The position numbers and the translations under genes are program-made. The notes beneath the pieces are model-generated. The model did not search any database. It was not told the DNA's origin and saw nothing but the letters and a program-made list of their open reading frames with translations. Shown in pieces: positions 11,867 through 23,320 of a stretch of 64,000 nucleotides of DNA (the stretch's first letter is position 1; each line of letters begins with the position of its first letter). This DNA comes from Raffaelea ambrosiae (Eukaryota; Ascomycota; Sordariomycetes; Ophiostomatales; Ophiostomataceae). Location of the stretch: assembly GCA_002778195.1 (NCBI GenBank), contig PCDI01000006.1, positions 1,059,950 through 1,123,949 on the forward strand. The letters run 5' to 3'.

Positions 11867-11909
11867 AGCAGGGATATAAAACTCTGTTATAGGGTTTTAT
11901 ATCCCTGCT
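11867..11909. repeat. Perfect 16-bp inverted repeat (hairpin)
   Basis: AGCAGGGATATAAAAC at 11867-11882 is the exact reverse complement of 11894-11909, with an 11-base loop. It immediately precedes the direct repeat that starts at 11923 and may belong to the same degraded element. Confidence 0.9.
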
Positions 11910-11922
11910 GTCACGTAATATT

Positions 11923-11967
11923 ACTAGTCTATCCTCCTACTTAGTTAACTAATGCATTCTGTACGCC
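11923..11967. repeat. Imperfect direct repeat, copy 1
   Basis: About 45 bp (ACTAG...ATCCTCCTAC..TAGTTA.C.AATGCAT.CT) recurring 225 bp downstream at 12148. The 225 bp between copies contains no coding sequence I recognise. Confidence 0.75.
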
Positions 11968-12147
11968 CAATCAACAGGTTATGAGCCCGGCTGTACGCAG
12001 CTGGCACCGAAGATCGCCATTATCCCCTATTTCGACGATCCCATTGCATTCAGCTCACTGAGAGCATCAGTTTCGTGCCCTTTTGGGCAATTTTCACCCG
12101 TTGTCCCCTTCTCCCATGTCGTATTGGTCCAGACCAAGTGAGAGACT

Positions 12148-12192
12148 ACTAGCCAATCCTCCTACCTAGTTACCCAATGCATCCTTTACCGA
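12148..12192. repeat. Imperfect direct repeat, copy 2
   Basis: Second copy of the 45-bp repeat described at 11923, in the same orientation, with several substitutions. The pair might be ends of a small degraded insertion. Confidence 0.75.
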
Positions 12193-13640
12193 TATTGAAT
12201 AAGCCCATCGCAGCCACATTTCATTGCAACCTTTGCAACACGCTCAAGGAGGCTGTGCGCGTTGTGGAGAGCTATCAACCACAAACTCGGGCAACGCAGT
12301 GAAGAGTTCAGCATCTTTTAATCTTCATGGCAAACATCTACACAAATACAAACGGGCCAACAACCAAAGGCCAGTGAGTGGCTGTAAGTGCACAATTTTG
12401 AGATCCTATGCTGTGCATATACGCTGACACGATGCCGCCGCCAGGTTCTTCACACCCTGGCCACAGATGACAAAGAGATGGACATTGATCAGGCTCCGGG
12501 TAGCCGCCAGACTAGTTGATACGAATGGCGGACCGTACAAAGGATGGCTGCGCGGAGCAGATGACGCTACGCCGTCACATTCACAGCTTTCACTTGGACG
12601 ATGCCGGTGTATGTGTACCTCCGAGGGCGCACCACTCCATTCGGCACGAGCATGCTGCACGACACGCACGACCCCAGCCCTGCTGTCCGGGAGATGACTG
12701 CGCTTTTCTGGGGCTTGCCGTTCAACCAATACGCCCGGACTGTGTGTCGCCCTAGAGTGTCAAGGCGAACGCGTCAACACAGACTCCGTACATTACGATA
12801 GACGGGATGGTAGCAGAGAAATTTGCCCAAACCTTGAGCGCAGAGGAGATTGGTTCGTGGGCACCAGCGAGCTTCTGGAAACAGAGCTTCGCGCGGAGAG
12901 AGTTTTTATCAAACCAAAACACAGCTAGGGAGGTAGCCCAAGGCTCGATTGAGGATTTGTGTATTGGACTACGAAACGGGCAAAGTGGTGCCAAATGAGT
13001 AGGATTTGTTATGCGGTTGAATGCAAGGCTGGAGTCACAATCACACGTCCGGACAAGCAGTCAGACAAATATACAATGACCAGAATACTTCTCATATAAA
13101 TCAGTGCCCATGTCCGTCCTCCCTTACCCAGCCCATCATGGTCGATTGGCGAGGCCCCAACGCAGAAGTCTAGCTCACAACTACGTTCATTGTGAGCATG
13201 ACAGCAAAGCAGTAGCAGTTGCGTGATTGGCTGGTCTTTCTTTATGGACCCACCCGGTTTACAGGCTCTCGTAGCCAAGCATTTCCGTCTTTCCAAACCA
13301 CACCTCTGTTTTCTCTTTTGGCTTGCTTGGGGCGCGTGGCCAGCCAACTCTGTCGAATCGTAGTCTTGCCTGGCCTTGCCTGTCGGCCCAACGCCTATTT
13401 ATAACATGCTTGCGACCCGGCGCAGTCTTCGTGAACGCAGTGCATCTCCTTTGGACCAGCCTTCCTGTAAGAGGAGTATGGCCTGGTATGGTTCCAGCTA
13501 AAGACTGGCATAAGTGAACACTGTAGAAACGTGTGTCCATAGACGACACACATAATGATCATTCCTATTCTAACCCAACGCTATCATGACGTCGCGCGTA
13601 TATACATGCAAATTCACAAAGCACCAAACATTCATCGTCT

Positions 13641-15985
13641 CTAGATGAACCCGCCCTCGCGCAGGTTCTTGAGGATCTTCTTCTCGTCGGACAGCGCCGA
13701 GTCACGGCTGGCGCTGCCGCCGCGGCTCCGGTACTCGCCCGTGTCAATGTAGTTCTCCCAGAACCGCAGCCCGGCAATGCCCTCTTCCCGGCACAGCACA
13801 CCCCGCTCCTCCGCCATCTCCAGCTCCTCCTCGGCCACGCCAATGCTCCACCCAAACCGCTCTGCCACCTCTTGCGCGCTGACGCCGCGCCCGAATTCCT
13901 GCCAGTCCCAGGGAGCGATCTCGTGGTCCGTTCCGGTGGGGGGCGTTCCTGTCCCTGTGCCTGTCCCAGACCCGAGGCCAGCGCCAGGAACCGCGTGCAG
14001 ATCCCGCAGCCACCCGACCAGCGCCTTGACCGTCGCCTCGTCTGTCCGGTCCCGGCTCTGCACCACCAGCACGCCGCTCTTGAACGTTCGCAGCCGCACC
14101 GGCAGCCGCAGCTTCTCCCACAGCTTGGCCGCCTTGAGGAAGTCCATCGGGCTCACCAGCTCCACGCCGCCGCGCGCCCGGTTGAACACCGCCCACAGGT
14201 CGACCAGGCTGATGATGCCGCCCGCCCTGCGCAGCACGCCGCGCGCGTCGTCGGTCAGAAACTCGGCCAGGTTGCGCGCGAGCTCCGACAAGTACAGCGA
14301 CTGCCCGCTCGCCCCGCTGCCGCCGCCGACAATGTCCTTGGTCGTGACCAGCCCAAGCTCGCTCGCGGACTGCGCGAGGAGACTGTTGCTGTCTCCGGCT
14401 CCGTTGTTCGCCGCTGCGGCCCCGCCGCCTGTCTGCTGCGCCAACCGCTCGGCCAGGGCGACAATCTGCTTCGCCGACGCCATCAGCGCCTCCAGGTCCT
14501 CAAACGCGCTGCCAATGACCAGCTCGTTGTTCTTGCGCATGTCGAGGCCGCGCTTTTCCAGCCCGGCAATGCCGGCCGTCTTGACGCGCGGCGCCGCCAC
14601 GGCGCTGCCGCTCTCGCCGCCGCCGGATGCGCTGCCCGCCCCCGGCCCGCCGGACCCCCGGCCCATCATCAAGCTCGGAATCGGCGGCGCGTTCTGCAGC
14701 AGCCACTTGCGCTGCGTGATGGCGCCCTTGAGCCGCTCGTAAAAGATGGGCCCACCGCCGTTGCGGAACGAGATCTTGACGCTCTCGGGGTTCTCGCTGC
14801 CGGCCTGGTTGCCACCAAAGCTGGCCGAGATGACCGGTCCCGGCGACTCGGTGCGGAGCAGCTGCGCCTGCGTCAGCTCGGCCGGCAGGTCGCGCGACAC
14901 CAGCGGCGCGCCGCACATCTCGCAGGCGAGGAGGGAGGGGTGGTTGAGGAACGTGCAGCGCGGACACTGGAAGCTCGCATCGGGCTTGACGGCCGTGGGC
15001 GCGGCCAGCCCACCGCTGTTGTTCTCTGGCGGCTTATGGAGGGGCATGACGCTCTGTGCCTGTGCCAGCGCAGGCGGCGGTGCGTTGTGGGACAAGGACC
15101 CGCTCGCCGACCTTTGTCTACTGCTACGACCGGCCACGTCCTCCAGACGGGACGACCGCAGGGGGAGCGGCCCGCTGTTGTCCATCTGCGGCCGGTTGGC
15201 GGCGCTGGCAATGACGGCCTTGAGCACGTGCGTCAGCGTGGGCGGGATGCCGCAGGCGAGGCAGGGCGGCATGGGCGTGTGCGCGTTGAGCGACTCCGGG
15301 TCGAAGTTGGACGGCACCGGGTTGGAGAAGCTGCAGATCGGGCAGACCCAGGTGGCGTTGGCGACGGGCGACACGGCCGGTGGCCGCTGCTGCGGCGAGG
15401 CCGTGTTGCTGCGGGCCGGGCTTCCGGCATGGTGGTGGTGGCCCGTGGCGCGGGCCTGGAGGGACGTGCGTCTGTTGAGTTTGGGCACGAGGGTGATTTT
15501 GGGCGACGATTTGAGGAAGCCGGCCTGGAGTAGGGGCAAGGCGACGCTGTTTAGTCAAGGAGACCACGACATCCAAAAGTCCAACAGACACAGCACAGCA
15601 CAGAGCACCGCCGCACACCACCAACCCAGCCATCACTGCCAATCCACAACACACGTTTGGTGTCACTCACATAAAATTCGTACTTGTCGACATCCTTCAG
15701 GTCCAACGACGCCGAGTACTTTCGCGGATCGGCCTTGTCGACATAGCATATCCGATGCGAAGTCAAATACACCTGGCCATTCTGCTGGTTCTGGAGCTTG
15801 TATTTGCTACACAGCTGTTAGCATCGTCTCTCTCTCTCTCACACCCGTCCAGACCCCATTCCTCACTTCCCACACGCGACTCACCCCTCGTACAAACCCA
15901 CGTTGTCTTGGACAAACAGCAGGTCTTCATCCGGCAGATACGAGGGCCGGAGCGCCGTCGTGAGGTCGAGCTGCTTTAGAAACAT
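13641..15985 (-). CDS. vps36: ESCRT-II subunit Vps36
   Basis: Vps36 links ESCRT-II to phosphoinositides, ESCRT-I and ubiquitinated cargo on endosomes. Three exons on the minus strand (15985-15885, 15806-15671, 15524-13641) give 706 residues. The N-terminus (MFLKQLDLTTALRPSYLPDE, then VYLTSHRICYVD) is the first half of the GLUE domain; the second exon joins in frame as DKYEFY-AGFLKSSPKITL. Two zinc-binding CxxC pairs are inserted in GLUE: residues about 140-171 (CPIC...CLAC) and 266-283 (CPRC...CEMC, an NZF finger). GLUE resumes at VKISFRNGGGPIFYERLKGA, and the EAP30 winged helices occupy the last 280 residues. Intron 2 is 146 bp; its true 3' site is the CTACTCCAG at 15525, not the nearer AAACAG at 15547, which would break the frame. 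Confidence 0.92.
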
Positions 15986-16568
15986 CCGTCATATCGCACT
16001 GGGGAGCGTGTCCCGTTTTCTTGTCGCAACTCCCCGACCTGCGGCGTTGTGGTGGTGCTCGCTGTTTCCGGCGCACAAAAGAAGCGATGCCTGCTCTTTG
16101 GGTCTTGTTTGAGGTGTTTCCGGTAGCTCTTCCTTAGAAGGCGGCGGGGTGTCTGTGCTCTGTCAGAGGCCTGGAACACAGTAGTTACGGTGTAGCTCCC
16201 CACTGCATTACGCACTTGCCTCCTTATCAGCGCTTATCGAGCCCCGATACGTTCATGGGCTCCTGGCCGGTCACCTGACTTTAAATCACGGGACCCACAA
16301 GACTCGTTTACAGGACTAGCGCCGCCATTAATAGAGTTCGCCTCCCTCCTTCCCGTCCTTCTTTCGCCGCCACTTTCTTTCTCACCCACAAATTCACGCT
16401 TCTCCCACAAAAACTTCAACCTATTCCCTTCTTTGAACAATCCTCGTATTTCCATCAACACAACCATCCACATTGTCGCCTCTCCGCAAGCGATCCTATT
16501 GTCGAAGATTTGTCTGTACTAACCCTCCAAGTAACTCATTCTCTTTCTGTAAATCGCACGTCGTCGCC
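15986..16568. other. Shared promoter of vps36 and the SAC3-domain gene
   Basis: 583 bp between divergent starts. The half next to the plus-strand gene is strongly CT-rich (16330-16560), typical of a fungal transcription start region. No coding sequence seen. Confidence 0.6.
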
Positions 16569-18481
16569 ATGGCGTCGTGGAATCCAGCCCCAGCTATGGC
16601 TGGCGCCCAACATCCCCCGGGCTACCCGCAGTATTCAGTCGGTAAGCATCATCCCAAGCTGTCCGTTTCCGGCCATCGTCGTGCGTGACACGATATTTTC
16701 TGGCCGCTTTCTGGCTGTTTTCGGCTCTCTCTCTCTCCCTCTCTCTCTCTGTCTCTCTGTTCTTCTGATCGCAATACTGACCACTCTCCGTCTCACAGCC
16801 ACCGCGTACACCCCCGTCCAGGTCCGCCAGTCCTTTGGCCAGGCCAACTATGCCCATCCTCCGCCACCACCACCACCAAGAACGAATGAAGAACCAGCCA
16901 AGAAGAAGATCGACTGGCCCGTGTCCGTGCGGAGCTACGTTCAGCGCTCCTTCCTACCTGCCAACCTCGACCCGACTGTCCAGCGGGCCGAGATGGAGGC
17001 CAAGCTGAAGGAGACCATCTCTCATGCCAATGAAACCGGTGTCATGTACACTATCGACTGGGACAGCATGCCGCTGCCACAGCAGCTGATTCGTGAAGAG
17101 CGTGCACAGGCCCTGATTGCCGCCGCTGCCCAGCAAGCCCAAAGCGCTACCGCCGTCGCATCGTACTACAGTGTCGGCCAGGCAAAACAACAGCGTTCCC
17201 GTGAACCAGCACCAGCACCATCATCGTGGGCCGCCGCGGCCAATGTAAACCCCAAAAAGCGAAAGTCGGCCGAGTTCCAGGAAGACGACAACAGCACGTC
17301 GTCGGACATGCCGCCGTGGCGAAAGACCGCAGCTCCTCTGAGCGAGCGGGTATCACGCCACCAGGACAGCAGCAACAAGCACAGCAACAACAGCAATGGC
17401 AACAGCAGCAGTAATAGCAACAGCAACAACAACAGCCAAACCGACGATGCCCCCAAAAGTAAGTTCCAGAAGCAGTTGGAGAAACGGCAGCGCCGCTTCG
17501 ACGGCGGCTACAAGTCTACGTACACGACCAAGTCGGTGACGCCGGAGCCCGAGATGGCCGCGGGCCCAGTGGTGGGCACCTGTGAGGATTTGGAGAAGCG
17601 CTACCTGCGGTTGACGGCGGCGCCAAAGGCCGAGTTTGTGCGTCCGGAGCGCGTGCTGCAGAAGACGCTGGACCTGCTGAAGCGCAAGTGGCGCAAGGAC
17701 GGCAACTACTCGTACATCTGTGACCAGTTCAAGTCGCTGCGGCAGGACCTGACGGTGCAGCACATCCGCAACGACTTCACGGTGGCCGTGTACGAGATCC
17801 ACGCCCGGATTGCGCTGGAAAAGGGGGACTTGGGTGAGTATAACCAGTGCCAGACGCAGCTGAAGGCCCTCTACCAGCTGGGCCTCAAGGGCAACCCCGT
17901 GGAGTTTAAGGCGTATCGCATCTTGTACTTTATCCACACGGCCAACCGCGCGGCGTTGAACGACGCCATTAAGGATCTAACCGCAGCAGAGAAGCGCGAG
18001 GAGGCCATCCAGCACGCCCTGAACGTGCGCTCGTCGCTCGCTCTCGGCAACTACCACCGCTTCTTCCAGCTCTATCTGAACACGCCCAACATGGGCGCGT
18101 ATCTGATGGACATGTTTGTCGGCCGTGAGCGGCTGGCCGCGCTGTGCAACATTTGTCGAGCGTACGTGCAGTTCCTTTCGTTTTCTATTCTTTTTCCCTG
18201 TCCTTCCCTCTTTTTTCCTCCGATTTCTCTTCTCTTCTTTCTTCGCGTTCCTCCTAACAACCTCTAGGTACAAACCTGATGTTCGCCTTCGCTTCATAAC
18301 CGAAGAGCTGGGCTTCGAGTCAGACGTCGACGCTGCACAGTTCATCATCGACCATGACGGCAAGGATCTCCTGCAAGAGCGCGATGAATACATTGCCTTT
18401 TTGTCAGGCAAGGCCGGCCAGCGCTTCGAAGTGGCCCGCAAAGCCGCCTTCAGCAAAGTCGATATCAAGGGCCAGCTGTGA
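16569..18481 (+). CDS. SAC3/GANP-domain protein, THP3/LENG8 type
   Basis: Homologue of yeast Thp3 and human LENG8, which act with a PCI partner (Csn12) in transcription elongation and mRNA processing; this role is known for the family, not shown here. Exons 16569-16641, 16799-18161 and 18268-18481 give 549 residues, with 157 and 106 bp introns. After a Pro-run (PPPPPPP) comes KKKIDWPVSVRSYVQRSFLP, a hallmark of the family. A Ser/Asn-rich linker (about 255-295) precedes KSKFQKQLEKRQRRFDGGYK. The SAC3 domain spans about 320-520, including CEDLEKRYLRLTAAPKAEFV-type and RPERVLQKTLDLLKRKW segments and a PCI-like C-terminus. Exon 3 was placed by rejoining CRAY-KPDVRLRF across GTACGT...CTCTAG. Confidence 0.9.
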
Positions 18482-20450
18482 TGAACACCGAACCAAGCTC
18501 GCTTCTCTGCGTCTATTCTCTCTGCGTCGATCCGTCCTACCCCCCACGTTTCCCCATCCCTATTTATTTCTTCGTTCTCTCTTTTTCTCTTATACGTCTT
18601 TTTTCTTTTTTTTTTTTGCTTCTCCCCCATGCCCTTATACCCCGGTCTTCATACTCTTCTCCCCACGACATATCAGCACCTCGCATCCAGGTGAAGAAGC
18701 AGTCTTCAACTTCACCTTGATTTTCTCTCTCTACGGCCGACCTTCGTAACTCTTCTCTTCGCCTGTTCGCCTCGCACCTCACGCACCACGTAATATATAT
18801 CCCCGACTGATCAAAGACATTTCGGATGAAGGATGGGCAGCTTTTCCCTTGGCGGCAAAGACACCCGTTCTCCACGATTACTTCGATCATAACCCTTCTC
18901 TCTCGTGCATGCACACGTCTCAGAGGCATGCCAACCTCGAGTAGTGGCACTGCTCATCTTCTTCTCATGCTCAGTGACTTTTTCTCTCGCCCTTCACTCT
19001 CTCTCTCTCTCCTCCTGCGCTGTGTTTCTTGGCGCCTATTTCTCGACATGCAGCTTCAGTTGCTGGGTGAGAAATTCGACCACCTCTCCATCCCTCTCTC
19101 CTCCCTGCCGATAAGCGCGTTTTGCTTTTTCTTCTCGTTCTTGCGTATTCATATTAAGGAAGCGTTCGTGACCACCTTGACTTCTTCGATACTCCTAACC
19201 ATCTTGGAGAAGGCAGACATTTGCCACCTCTCCACCAAAGTCGGCTGTTCTAGATGAACTTGGACATGGACAGGCCACAGTCCATTTTTGCTGGGCGACC
19301 AAGAGAAGGCCAACCTGTCCGCCTTTGTGGGATTTCTCAAAGTGATGATTGTCAATATTGTTATTTATTTGCGCGACCTGGGGGCTCTTGAAAACCGACA
19401 GATACGATACGTTGTGGGAATGTCCGAGACGACGTCTGCGACAGATGCGACAAGACCGGGCTAAAGGATTGTGGGAAGGATGCCAGAGCTTGGGGCTCTT
19501 GCGGCTACTACCCCGTTTTGCACAGAACGGCCTCTCGATGAACGCCAAATCTCACGCCGCCCGCAAGTCCGTGGGAGTGGTCCGTGACGGCTCTCCGTGA
19601 CGGCTCTCCGTGAGGACAGCCTGCGAGGACAGTCCGTGTCTTGTTCTGTGCACGCACGCACAGACATGCACGGTTGGAAGCATGTCCACACTCCAGTGCA
19701 CTTGCCAAAACTCTGCGAGTCGCCGTCACGACGTGGATACACCATGTGGATCTTGCGGACCCTCAGACCTTGTGGACCATGCGGGCCTCGGACCCGTTGC
19801 TTGTTGTTTTCTTAATCTACGACCCCCCTTCTCTTCTTTCTTTGCTCTACACGACTATGAAGACCGACTGTTGTCTGTCGACCCGGGGTGATAATGACGG
19901 CCTTGCTATTTCTGGCGTTTGTTTTTCGGTGCTTGCTTTGTGGGAGCCTGGAGTTTCTGTGGACAAACACGGCCGCATTCTTAACACGTTCTTAAAACTC
20001 CGTCTGTTGTTTCGTTTGATATTTTCTGTTTTTCTCTCTCCTTTTGGCTGGCTTCCCGTCATCGGTCTTATTCCCCATGAAGCGACAACACTATTTCTGC
20101 GTTTTTGTCGCTCTGTTGTTAATGTTGTTGTTACCTTGTTGCCAAGGCATCTCTTGGTAGATTTGGACGCTCCGAGAGAAGCATGAAGAAGAACCATGGA
20201 AGCTTTGTTTTTTTGTAAAAAAAGGTTAAGACAAGTCTAGATTAAGAAAATAAGAATATAAAGGACGTATTTAAAGTTACATCCCAATTCATACAGTCCG
20301 TCTCAAGTGGAAAGGCTCGATATTTAAGATAAACACAGTCACCCTAACTCTCACCGGCTTGCCAAACTATTTGCCTTGCAGGAGCAAAATGTAGTAATTA
20401 TGTAGGAAGAGTCCGTTTTGGTGTGTCTATCTATCTTGCAGCAGACACGG
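18482..20450. other. 2 kb spacer, CT-rich, no gene seen
   Basis: Holds the 3' flank of the SAC3-domain gene, long pyrimidine tracts (18540-18640, 18960-19020) and a 13-bp tandem repeat, TCCGTGACGGCTC, twice at 19580-19606. The longest frame here (181 codons from 19641) is low-complexity and not convincing. Confidence 0.6.
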
Positions 20451-21047
20451 TCAAGACGCTTGTTGGTCTTGTGTGGATGCCTCTGCCGACGCGGCTTCCT
20501 TTTCTTCTTCCGCCTTTGCACGCTCCTCTTTGAGCCTTTGCTGGCGCTCCTCGAACTTGCGTCGGGACGTTTCCATGAGGTCTTTTGGTCCCTCGCGCAT
20601 GACCGCGTCAATCTCTGCTAGCTGGACCTCCCGGACTTCCATGGTCATTATTGTGTGCCTCTCTTGTGGCGTGTCCACGCGCCAGTATGGCAGCTCCCCG
20701 GCTCCTCGGGGAAGAAACCGGCCGTCTTCCAGTCGATGATGCCCACAATGGCTAAAGGTCTCTGAGCCCACCAAGATGTTCTGCCGCCCCAGGTCTAGGC
20801 CCAGCTCATCCGCCTGTGTTTTGCACTTGGTGAACACATGGGGCGTGGAACCATAGGCGCTCCACTTTGTATGGAATGACGCAAGAAGCGGGCCATCCTC
20901 TGGCAGGATACGAGGCGGAAACCTGTCTGGCAGTGGCTCGTACTCCCGGTCCGCTTTTGCCGTGGCTTGGATCCGGGCCAGAGGCCGGCTCAGAGTGGTT
21001 GTTTGGTTGCCCCAAAGAGGCCAAAGGGAGGCTAGACAGCCATCATA
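20451..21047 (-). CDS. Protein fragment or 5'-unresolved gene, unknown family
   Basis: An open minus frame of 198 codons that reads like real protein but has no ATG before 20648. It starts just after an in-frame TGA at 21048-21050. Segments such as DREYEPLPDRFPPRILPEDG, FHTKWSAYGSTPHVFTKCKT and GRQNILVGSETFSHCGHHRL look conserved; a charged coiled coil (RRKFEERQQRLKEERAKAEE) ends the protein. Two Cys and several His suggest metal binding but no named motif. Either an upstream exon exists and joins at an acceptor such as GTCTAG at 21033-21038 (which would need a phase-1 donor), or the gene has lost its 5' end. No family recognised. Confidence 0.5.
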   Translation of the reverse strand, partial: YDGCLASLWPLWGNQTTTLSRPLARIQATAKADREYEPLPDRFPPRILPEDGPLLASFHTKWSAYGSTPHVFTKCKTQADELGLDLGRQNILVGSETFSHCGHHRLEDGRFLPRGAGELPYWRVDTPQERHTIMTMEVREVQLAEIDAVMREGPKDLMETSRRKFEERQQRLKEERAKAEEEKEAASAEASTQDQQAS

Positions 21048-22769
21048 TCATGCCTCCACGAAAGAGGTTTCTGTTCCCAAAAGGACAGGTATCATTGGAA
21101 CGGGCGACAAAAAAAACACCTGGCAATCATAGGGGAGGACACTGTGCCAGTGAGAGGCTCGATACACAGACGATGCGCCCAATATATTAGACAGAGAAAC
21201 GAGGGGAATCGTGGAAGACAACCCATAGATCACAGGTTCAGGCAGCAAAGCTCGAGCTGCAGATGAGGGGCTTGTTGCACGTGATGCACATGTGTGTACA
21301 AAATGTGTATGTATGTATATGTTCTGTGTGTCTTGGGACTCAACCGTGTTGTCTCATTTCGGGCTGGGATATCAAATTGTCTTCCTGCTACTGAAACTCG
21401 CAGAACCATACCGTGCATCCCCCCCACACTTATCATCCTTTTACACGTATTTTTTTAGTAGTGCACGACACTTCTCTCATAGAACTCATTTGCTAGGTGA
21501 CCTGAACAATGAACACATGTTCATAACTCGAACTTAAGATAGTGGCAGGCTTGGAGACTTGTACTCTATTGGGTTATGTTTGACAGGAGGGTGGTCTGTT
21601 TAGACACGACACTCTTGTATCCCAGATAGCCTTGTATTAGACTGAATGCTCTGTGTGACGATTGTTTCCGGAAGCAACGGTCAACTATGCGCCACTCAAA
21701 CCGTATAGATTTAGCAGACTAATACCGAATTAAATGTTCGTCGATGGTGATTGCTCTTACGGGTGCTATTTGCAGGGACGAGAAAGACGAGACAGTATGG
21801 GAGTGGTTCAGACCTCCGAGATTAATCACGTTTGGGAGTTCCCGGGAAATGAAGCACGACGGTCACCCATCAAAAGGCCTCTGGTTCAGATTACGAAATT
21901 TAAAAGTAGAAAGGTTTAAAAGGCAGGCAACCCTTGACCACTCCAAAAAGGAGACAGGACCAGAATCCTTTAAACTCCTTTTTTTTTTTTTGCCACAAGG
22001 TTCCGACAGGAGCGAGCCAAGAACGGAGAGAAAGGATTCATCCTCCGCGAAGTGGCCATTTGGAGACGAGAGTTGGAGACAGTTGGAGACGGGAGGGGAC
22101 AAGAGGAGCCGGCTTCACAAGGGAAAAAAACCAGAAGACAAAAAAAGAAAAAAAAAAAGAAAAAAAAAGCAGTCTTGCTTTCGTTGTCCTTGTGTTTGGC
22201 ATCTGCCGTCTGCCGACAAACCCCTCTCCTTTTCTTTTTTTTTCCTTGTGTCAGTGGTGCCAAACAGGACGTTGACAAGCGAGAGAGTTTCGGGGTTTCA
22301 CATGGCAGAAAAAAAAAAGGAATAAGGAAAAGAGCATGGCCGTGAACGAAATCCCCTTTCCTGCATTCCTGTAGCAAGGATGTAGAATCAACGACGATGG
22401 AAAAGAAAGAAAAGAAAAGAAAAAACACGACAAAAAACAACGACCGTTTCCTTTGCCCCTAAAAAAATCATCTGTTTTTCTGATGTCCAGGGGGGCCAGA
22501 GCCGTAAAATGCATGTGTTACGCGTCAAATGTTTAAGAGTGTTCCCACCTTTTTTTCCTTTTCTTTTCAACGGTCCCGCAAACAAGGATGTCCAGAAAGT
22601 CTAGAATGGACGAGAAGCTAGTCACGACTTGGAAATGACGAGACTAAAACGGAACCTTGTTTTTTTTTTTTTTACTTGCTGTTCTTTTTGTCGGATGGTG
22701 TCATCCCATTCTTTTCAAACCATCCCCTTGACGGACGGGCCTGGCCCTGATCCCGGCATGGAAGAAGGT

Positions 22770-22794
22770 GAGAGAGAGAGAGAGAGAGAGAGAA
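22770..22794. repeat. GA microsatellite
   Basis: About twelve GA units. Confidence 0.9.
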
Positions 22795-23302
22795 GAATCC
22801 CGGGCTCCTGGTGGCGAGGAACAGCCATACACGGGTACACGTGTACTTGTCTACTCGTACTGGCAGTGGGCAGGGAGTACGATGAACTAGACCGGGGTAC
22901 AGAAGCGAAGAAAAGAAAAGATAGAAAAAGAAAAGAAAAAAAATCCGTCTTGTGTTTCGGATTTTCCTTTCTTTTCTTTCCTGTTCATGGGGTCCCTTGT
23001 TCATAGGGGATGGTCAGCCGCATGCCGCCCAACGGGGTTCTCTTCTCAAGAGCACACGAGTGACTCGTAGAGAGAGTAAGGGCGTGCCCAAGGGCTGAAA
23101 TAAAGTACATTTTGGGGCCATGGGGTTTTTTTTTTTTTTTTTTCCTTCTTCTTTCATTTCTTCTTTCTCCTCGCCAAACACAACTCCCGCAATGTCTGGG
23201 TTTCATGTGTTCCTTTTATTTCGGAGAGTTTTTCTTTCATGTCCTCTCCCAGCGAAACAGTTCCCGTTACTACGCATCCATTGTCTTTCCTTTTCGTGTG
23301 TG

Positions 23303-23320
23303 GTGTGTGTGTGTGTGTGT
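23303..23320. repeat. GT microsatellite
   Basis: About nine GT units, preceded by an imperfect GTGTGTG. Confidence 0.85.

Larger units (their letters stand above)
6406..13640. other. 7.2 kb region without an intact gene
   Basis: Apart from the entries listed inside it (hairpins, promoter-like element, relic frame and repeats), I see no intact recognisable coding sequence. Base composition is mixed rather than strongly AT-rich, so simple repeat-induced C-to-T decay is not obvious by eye. Protein-like stretches occur in all three plus frames but end at stops or shifts. The last kilobase before 13640 is the 3' flank of vps36. Confidence 0.6.

Noticed and set aside
13872..15533. 553-codon plus frame opposite vps36
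   Set aside because: Arg/Ala/Gly-rich mirror translation; the minus strand encodes Vps36 with zinc fingers in frame.
19641..20186. 181-codon plus frame downstream of the SAC3-domain gene
   Set aside because: Leu/Phe/Val-rich run from a pyrimidine-rich stretch with no leader, conserved motif or splice support.
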